NCBI GenBank assembly: GCA_002839245.1
Contig: PGXR01000129.1
Location: 1 to 8,859, forward strand
Source of the DNA: Spirochaetae bacterium HGW-Spirochaetae-7
GTDB lineage: Bacteria > Spirochaetota > Spirochaetia > Treponematales > UBA12059
Direction: 5' to 3'
Length of the DNA: 8,859 nt
Each line of letters starts with the position of its first letter. Positions within the stretch are counted from its first letter, which is position 1. The notes beneath the pieces were generated by a model. It was not told the origin of the DNA and made no database searches. It saw only the letters and a program-made list of their open reading frames with translations. Positions 5,594 to 8,859 of this stretch are shown one piece after another. Both the position numbers and the translations under genes were made by a program.

Positions 5594-6805
5594 ATGCGTG
5601 GTCAGTTCATTCATCGCATCGTCGTGGGCGCCTTCTTCACGATGGCCATGTCGTTCACGGTCGCGGCGGCTTCGGGGCAGAATTTGCCGGATGCCGCGGT
5701 CAAGTCAGGATTCAGGAAGGCATCCGGCAAGCATGTCGGAGAGTTCTCGATACGGACATTGTCAGGATCGAGCGTCGGCACGGCCGAATTGTTCGGCGCG
5801 CCCGCCCTTTTCCATGTTTTTTCCGCCGCGACCGATCCATCCGGCGAGGGACCGGCGCTGGTCGCCGCGCTGAGGCAGGCGACGCTCGGCGCGGAAATCT
5901 ACGTGCTCAGCCTCGAAGCCCGCGAGAGCATCACCGGCATAGTGGCACGGTCGGGCCTGGGACAGGCGTTCGCCGCGGGCGACGCGAGGACCGCGATACG
6001 CGCGCTGGGCAGTCCCGCCGCGCCGGCATGGATATTCGTGGCGCCCGGAGGCGACCTGGTCGCCTACAGGCTCGGCAGGCTTGAATCCGAACCGGGAATG
6101 GAAGCCATTCGTTCTCTCGTCGCCGCGTACCGGACAAGCAAACCGCCGGCCGGCATGCCAGTGCCATCCGCATTGGCTGCCGTCCCGTCATCAGGGACCG
6201 CCACCCGGCCTACGGTCGCGCTCAATGCCGGGGTCACCGACTCGTCATTCGCGCAGGCCATCGAGATCGAGACCGTGGCGGAACTCAACATGGCCAGAAC
6301 CCAGCCCGGGACCTATGCCGGTCTGCTGCGCGAATACCGGAAATCCATCCGTGGCATGTATTTCGAACGCCCCGGCGAAGTCACCGTCGTACTGAACGAA
6401 GGAGCAAAGGCCGTAGACGAGGCCATCGCCTTCCTCGAAAGGCAGAAGCCCGTTTCCGCGCTTTCGCTTTCAAGGGGTTTGAGCCTGGCCGCCATGGATC
6501 ACGCTAAAGACCGGGGCAGGACTGGCCAGACTGGTCATGGCGGTTCCGACCGCAGCACCATGGACACGCGCATAAAACGATACGGAACCTGGAAGAAGAC
6601 CGCCGGAGAAAACATTGCCTACGGAGCCGTAACCGCGAGGGATATCGTCATCCAGCTGATAGTCGATGACGGCGTACCTTCCCGGGGGCACAGGAACAAC
6701 ATATTCAATCCCGAATTCCTCGTCGTCGGCATCGCTTTCGGCAGCCATCCCGGTTACCGGACGGTCTGCGTCCAGGATTTCGCCGGTGAATACGAAGAAC
6801 GCTAG
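5594..6805 (+). CDS. Exported thioredoxin-like / CAP (SCP) domain fusion protein (403 aa)
   Basis: The N-terminus (1-28) is a signal peptide: basic MRGQFIHR, a hydrophobic stretch, then AAASG, so the protein is secreted or periplasmic. Residues 46-180 resemble a TlpA/redoxin fold: VGEFSIRTLSG, a strand PALFHVFSAATDPS where WCxxC would normally sit, and APAWIFVAPGGDLV with the cis-proline position (P144). It has no redox cysteines; the only cysteine in the whole protein is C392. A Pro/Ala/Ser-rich linker (about 182-215) follows. Residues 223-400 are a CAP/SCP (YkwD-like) domain with MDHAKD (H303), TGHGG (H315), AGENIAYG (E339), SRGHRNNI (H366) and a C-terminal QDFAGEY. These are the usual His/Glu cavity residues. 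CAP domains bind lipids, metals or wall components, and some are peptidases; the role here is unknown. ATG at 5594 has GGAGG 5 nt upstream. The stop shares CTAG with the convergent epimerase gene. Confidence 0.85.
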   Translation: MRGQFIHRIVVGAFFTMAMSFTVAAASGQNLPDAAVKSGFRKASGKHVGEFSIRTLSGSSVGTAELFGAPALFHVFSAATDPSGEGPALVAALRQATLGAEIYVLSLEARESITGIVARSGLGQAFAAGDARTAIRALGSPAAPAWIFVAPGGDLVAYRLGRLESEPGMEAIRSLVAAYRTSKPPAGMPVPSALAAVPSSGTATRPTVALNAGVTDSSFAQAIEIETVAELNMARTQPGTYAGLLREYRKSIRGMYFERPGEVTVVLNEGAKAVDEAIAFLERQKPVSALSLSRGLSLAAMDHAKDRGRTGQTGHGGSDRSTMDTRIKRYGTWKKTAGENIAYGAVTARDIVIQLIVDDGVPSRGHRNNIFNPEFLVVGIAFGSHPGYRTVCVQDFAGEYEER

Positions 6806-7812
6806 CCGGCCTGTTCCATGGCCTTCTTCCACGCTCCCAGGATACGGTCGATCCGTTCGTCCATGATGCCGTCGGCGGCCATCCTGGCCGGATCGGCGCG
6901 GCGCCATGCCACCGATTCGGCGAGTCCACGTGATAGTGGAATGGTCGTCCTGAACTCGGGAACCAGCCGCTTGACCTTGGCGCAATCGAATACGGAGCTC
7001 CAGGCCTTGTCGCCAAGGAGCCGCTCTCCCATGGGGGGGTCTACCCTGGCGATGAATTCCGACGGAACATGTACGAGGCGCGGGCCGTCGCCCGCGGAGA
7101 TGCCCAGAGCCGTGGCCACCGCATCGTGGATTTCGTCCCAGGTAAGAACCTCGTCGCCCGCGATCGTGTAGGCTTCGCCTATGGATTCGGAGCGGCCGAG
7201 GAGCCCGACCAAGCCGACGGCGAAATCCCTCGCGTGGGTCAAGGTCCACAGCGATTGCCCGTCGCCTGGGACGACGACTTCGCGGCCGGCGATCATCCTG
7301 GCCGCCACCGTAAAATCCGACGACACGAAGGCCGTGGGAATCCAGGTCTGGCCGTAGGTATGGGATGGTCTCACGATGGTCACGGGAAAGCCGGACCTGT
7401 TCCTGGCCTCCATGAAGACCCGTTCGCAGGCGATCTTGTCGCGGGCGTACTGCCAGTATGGGTTGGCAAGGGGTGTATCCTCGTCTATCACGTGCCGTCG
7501 CGGTGGCTTCTCGTATGCGGAAGCGGTGGATATGAAGACGTACTGCCCCGTCAGGCCCGAGAAAATTGCAACGGCCCGCCTGGCCGATTCCGGCTCGTAG
7601 CACAGGAAGTCTACGACAGCATCGAAGCGCATGCCGCCAATGGCCCGGGCGACGGCCGCCATGTCCGCAACATCAGCCAGGATGGCCGTCGCGCCTCTCG
7701 GCGACGGCCGAGTACCCCTCGAAAGCACATGAAGCTCGATGCCCTGTTCCAGTGCTTCGTTCGCGCATTCGGAGGATATGTTTCCCGTTCCGCCCAAGAA
7801 AAGTACACGCAT
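6802..7812 (-). CDS. NAD(P)-dependent epimerase/reductase, SDR superfamily (336 aa)
   Basis: A cytoplasmic Rossmann-fold enzyme of the extended/atypical short-chain dehydrogenase family, acting on sugar-nucleotide- or sugar-like substrates. The dinucleotide loop is GGTGNIS (7-13), with Ser replacing the third glycine of GxxGxxG, as in the GGTGxIS subgroup. The catalytic set is present: S95 in FISTASAY and Y122/K126 in YARDK (YxxxK). IVRPSHTYGQ (147-156) and DFAVGLVGLL (197-206) match substrate-domain motifs. Cofactor preference is unclear; R33 after the second strand would allow NADP. ATG at 7812 was chosen because GGAGG sits 8 nt upstream; the GTG at 7821 overlaps that site. It diverges from the GntR regulator gene, whose promoter region it shares, so it may be in that regulon. 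The 3' end shares CTAG with the converging CAP gene. The substrate cannot be told from sequence. Confidence 0.9.
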   Translation of the reverse strand: MRVLFLGGTGNISSECANEALEQGIELHVLSRGTRPSPRGATAILADVADMAAVARAIGGMRFDAVVDFLCYEPESARRAVAIFSGLTGQYVFISTASAYEKPPRRHVIDEDTPLANPYWQYARDKIACERVFMEARNRSGFPVTIVRPSHTYGQTWIPTAFVSSDFTVAARMIAGREVVVPGDGQSLWTLTHARDFAVGLVGLLGRSESIGEAYTIAGDEVLTWDEIHDAVATALGISAGDGPRLVHVPSEFIARVDPPMGERLLGDKAWSSVFDCAKVKRLVPEFRTTIPLSRGLAESVAWRRADPARMAADGIMDERIDRILGAWKKAMEQAG

Positions 7813-7832
7813 TATGACCACCTCCGACTGGG

Positions 7833-7861
7833 AGTATAATTGACAAAGGCTGATATATCAG
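7833..7861 (-). promoter_or_regulatory. Putative promoter of the epimerase gene
   Basis: On the minus strand CTGATA (7861-7856, 4/6), a 17-bp spacer and TATACT (7838-7833, 5/6) form a plausible sigma70 promoter. Its -35 overlaps the right half of the 12-bp palindrome and its span interleaves with the GntR promoter on the other strand. The predicted start is near 7826, only just upstream of the GGAGG ribosome site, so the leader would be very short. Confidence 0.45.
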
Positions 7862-7868
7862 TTAAACA
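7840..7868 (+). promoter_or_regulatory. Putative promoter of the GntR gene
   Basis: TTGACA (7840-7845), a 17-bp spacer and TAAACA (7863-7868) match sigma70 with a perfect -35. The predicted start is at about 7875-7876, which is the ATG at 7876. If real, the TTG at 7840 is promoter rather than start codon and the regulator is translated from a leaderless message. Confidence 0.45.
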
Positions 7869-8613
7869 TCAAGGTATGCAAGACGTTCATGAGGCAATTG
7901 CGCCCCTGCCCTTCTTCCTCAAAAGCTCGCAAGGCGCAGCGGGTACGCCTTTGCGCGAGCAGGTATACGCCCACCTCAAGCTGATGCTCAACGCCGGCCA
8001 GCTTGCGCCAGGCGCCTTCATCGACCTGAATACCCTGGGCAATGATCTTGGACTTTCCAGGACTCCCCTGCGCGACGCGCTCTTGCGCCTCGAGGCCGAA
8101 GGTTTCGTGACGATACACTCCAGACGAGGCGTCGTCGTCAATCCCCTGGATTTGACCGCGATACGAAACTCGTACCAGCTCCTTGGCGCGCTGGAGGCCT
8201 CGGCAATAATCGAGACAGGACCCGTATTCACCGCGACTGACTCTGACTGCATGAATGAACTCAACGAGCGAATGAAGGCCTCGCTCTCGATCGACGATTT
8301 CGACGATTACTACGCCGCCAACCTTTCCTTCCATGACGTGTACATACAGAAAAGCGCCAACGCCGAGCTCAAGCGTACGGTCCGTATACTCAAGGAGCGC
8401 TTGTACGATTTTCCGAGGCGCGAGGCTTACCTGAGCGAATGGGAATACAAGAGCCTCGAGGAGCACGCCGCCATCGCCGCCATGCTTGGCTCGAGCGACT
8501 TTGCCGGGGCGGCGGCGTACGTCCGCGACGTCCATTGGTCTTTTGCGGTGCAGGAACGCTTCATCATGGCCTACTATTTTGCCCGCGAGACTGCCTCCGG
8601 GGTACGTCGTTGA
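7840..8613 (+). CDS. GntR family transcriptional regulator, FadR/FCD type (257 or 245 aa)
   Basis: A ligand-responsive DNA-binding repressor or activator. In 257-aa numbering, the winged helix-turn-helix spans about 36-101: PLREQVYAHLK, LNTLGNDLGLSRTPLRDALLRLEAEG, then the wing FVTIHSRRGVVV. An all-helical FCD effector domain follows (about 108-245). Its metal-site histidines are visible as H165 (FHDVYI), H209 (EEHAAI) and H232 (VHW), with N161 at the position often held by Asp. Known FCD ligands are organic or sugar acids. TTG at 7840 has GGGAG 5 nt upstream. The alternative ATG at 7876 has no proper SD but coincides with a predicted start of transcription, and the 12 codons between are AT-rich and lack homology. 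The stop overlaps the activase start (TTGA), so the regulator and glycyl-radical genes form one operon. Confidence 0.9.
   Translation: MTKADISVKHQGMQDVHEAIAPLPFFLKSSQGAAGTPLREQVYAHLKLMLNAGQLAPGAFIDLNTLGNDLGLSRTPLRDALLRLEAEGFVTIHSRRGVVVNPLDLTAIRNSYQLLGALEASAIIETGPVFTATDSDCMNELNERMKASLSIDDFDDYYAANLSFHDVYIQKSANAELKRTVRILKERLYDFPRREAYLSEWEYKSLEEHAAIAAMLGSSDFAGAAAYVRDVHWSFAVQERFIMAYYFARETASGVRR
7850..7861. promoter_or_regulatory. Perfect 12-bp palindrome, candidate GntR operator
   Basis: CTGATATATCAG is its own reverse complement. It lies in the spacer of the proposed GntR promoter and overlaps the -35 of the epimerase promoter, so a bound dimer would block both. FadR-type regulators usually bind short palindromes near their own gene, but the known FadR-subfamily consensus (TnGTnnnACnA) is not matched. 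Assignment to this regulator is inference. Confidence 0.45.
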
Positions 8614-8859
8614 GCTACCATTCCAGCGGCTCAGCGGTCGGATTGGCTTTCGACGTACGGCGGCATTCGGTTCACGACGGCCCCGGCATACGAACGACCG
8701 TTTTCATGAAGGGTTGTCCGCTGTCATGTCCATGGTGCCACAATCCTGAAGGCCTGAGCTTCTTGCCCGAGCTCGTTTCGAGGCCTGAGCGCTGCCTCTC
8801 TTGCGGCGCTTGCGACGCAACCTGTCCGAATGGCGAGGCGGGAACGGACGGCTGTACCC
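8610..8859 (+). CDS. Glycyl-radical enzyme activating protein (radical SAM), 5' part
   Basis: A radical S-adenosylmethionine enzyme that installs the glycyl radical on a partner enzyme under anaerobic conditions. Only 83 codons are present before the right edge. HSVHDGPGIRTTVFMKGC (19-36) and CPLSCPWCHNPEG (36-48) contain the radical SAM CxxxCxxC cluster motif (C36, C40, C43), and the sequence is characteristic of PflA-like activases. A second set, CLSCGACDATCP (C62, C65, C68, C72), begins the ferredoxin-like insert that most non-PFL activases carry, pointing to a diol-dehydratase, decarboxylase or similar partner rather than classical pyruvate formate-lyase. The start is TTG at 8610, overlapping the GntR stop as TTGA; TTG at 8643 is an alternative nearer the conserved region. 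The partner enzyme gene is expected beyond the window. Confidence 0.92.
   Translation, partial: MSYHSSGSAVGLAFDVRRHSVHDGPGIRTTVFMKGCPLSCPWCHNPEGLSFLPELVSRPERCLSCGACDATCPNGEAGTDGCT

Noticed and set aside
5335..6084. Plus-strand open frame of 249 codons across the intergenic region and CAP gene start
   Set aside because: Arg-rich out-of-frame translation; the CAP gene frame has a signal peptide, SD and recognisable domain.
7069..7839. Plus-strand open frame antisense to the epimerase gene
   Set aside because: Shadow of a gene with an intact Rossmann motif and YxxxK; no SD or family match.

Overview
This is a high-GC bacterial chromosomal window. It carries Shine-Dalgarno motifs, sigma70-type promoters and several TTG starts. 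An oxygen-sensitive glycyl-radical activase gene points to an anaerobic or facultative lifestyle. The gene mix and the GC-rich intergenic repeats would suit a spirochaete, but that assignment is a weak inference; no rRNA, tRNA or species-diagnostic gene is present.

Left block (1-2301). On the minus strand is the 5' end of prfB (release factor 2) with an intact programmed +1 frameshift site. Just upstream, in the same direction, is a small stand-alone Cas2-like gene with no cas1 or CRISPR array in view. A YbiT-type ABC-F translation ATPase diverges from it across a 140-bp intergenic region holding a promoter pair and an inverted repeat.

Convergent junction (2302-2535). This 234-bp non-coding stretch holds two strong hairpins, likely shared terminators, followed by 48-bp and 17-bp direct repeats.

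Transport/peptidase operon (2536-5389, minus strand). It encodes a DUF5058-like membrane protein, a second polytopic membrane protein joined by an ATGA overlap, and, after a 17-bp gap, a membrane-anchored M20 metallopeptidase. A near-consensus promoter (TTGACA-N17-TATACA) with two tandem 20-bp repeats at its predicted start site drives it. I infer a two-subunit transporter for a peptide or acyl-amino-acid substrate that the peptidase hydrolyses.

Right block (5594-8859). An exported protein fuses a cysteine-free thioredoxin-like domain to a CAP/SCP domain. It converges with an NAD(P)-dependent epimerase/reductase gene, and the two share a CTAG for their stop codons. The epimerase diverges from a FadR-type GntR regulator, with interleaved promoters around a perfect 12-bp palindrome. 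The regulator overlaps (TTGA) a glycyl-radical-enzyme activase cut by the window end, so an unseen glycyl-radical enzyme under GntR control probably lies just beyond. The most interesting points are the orphan Cas2-like gene, the two genes whose promoters imply leaderless mRNAs, the operator-like repeats, the thioredoxin-CAP fusion, and the DUF5058/partner/M20 operon.
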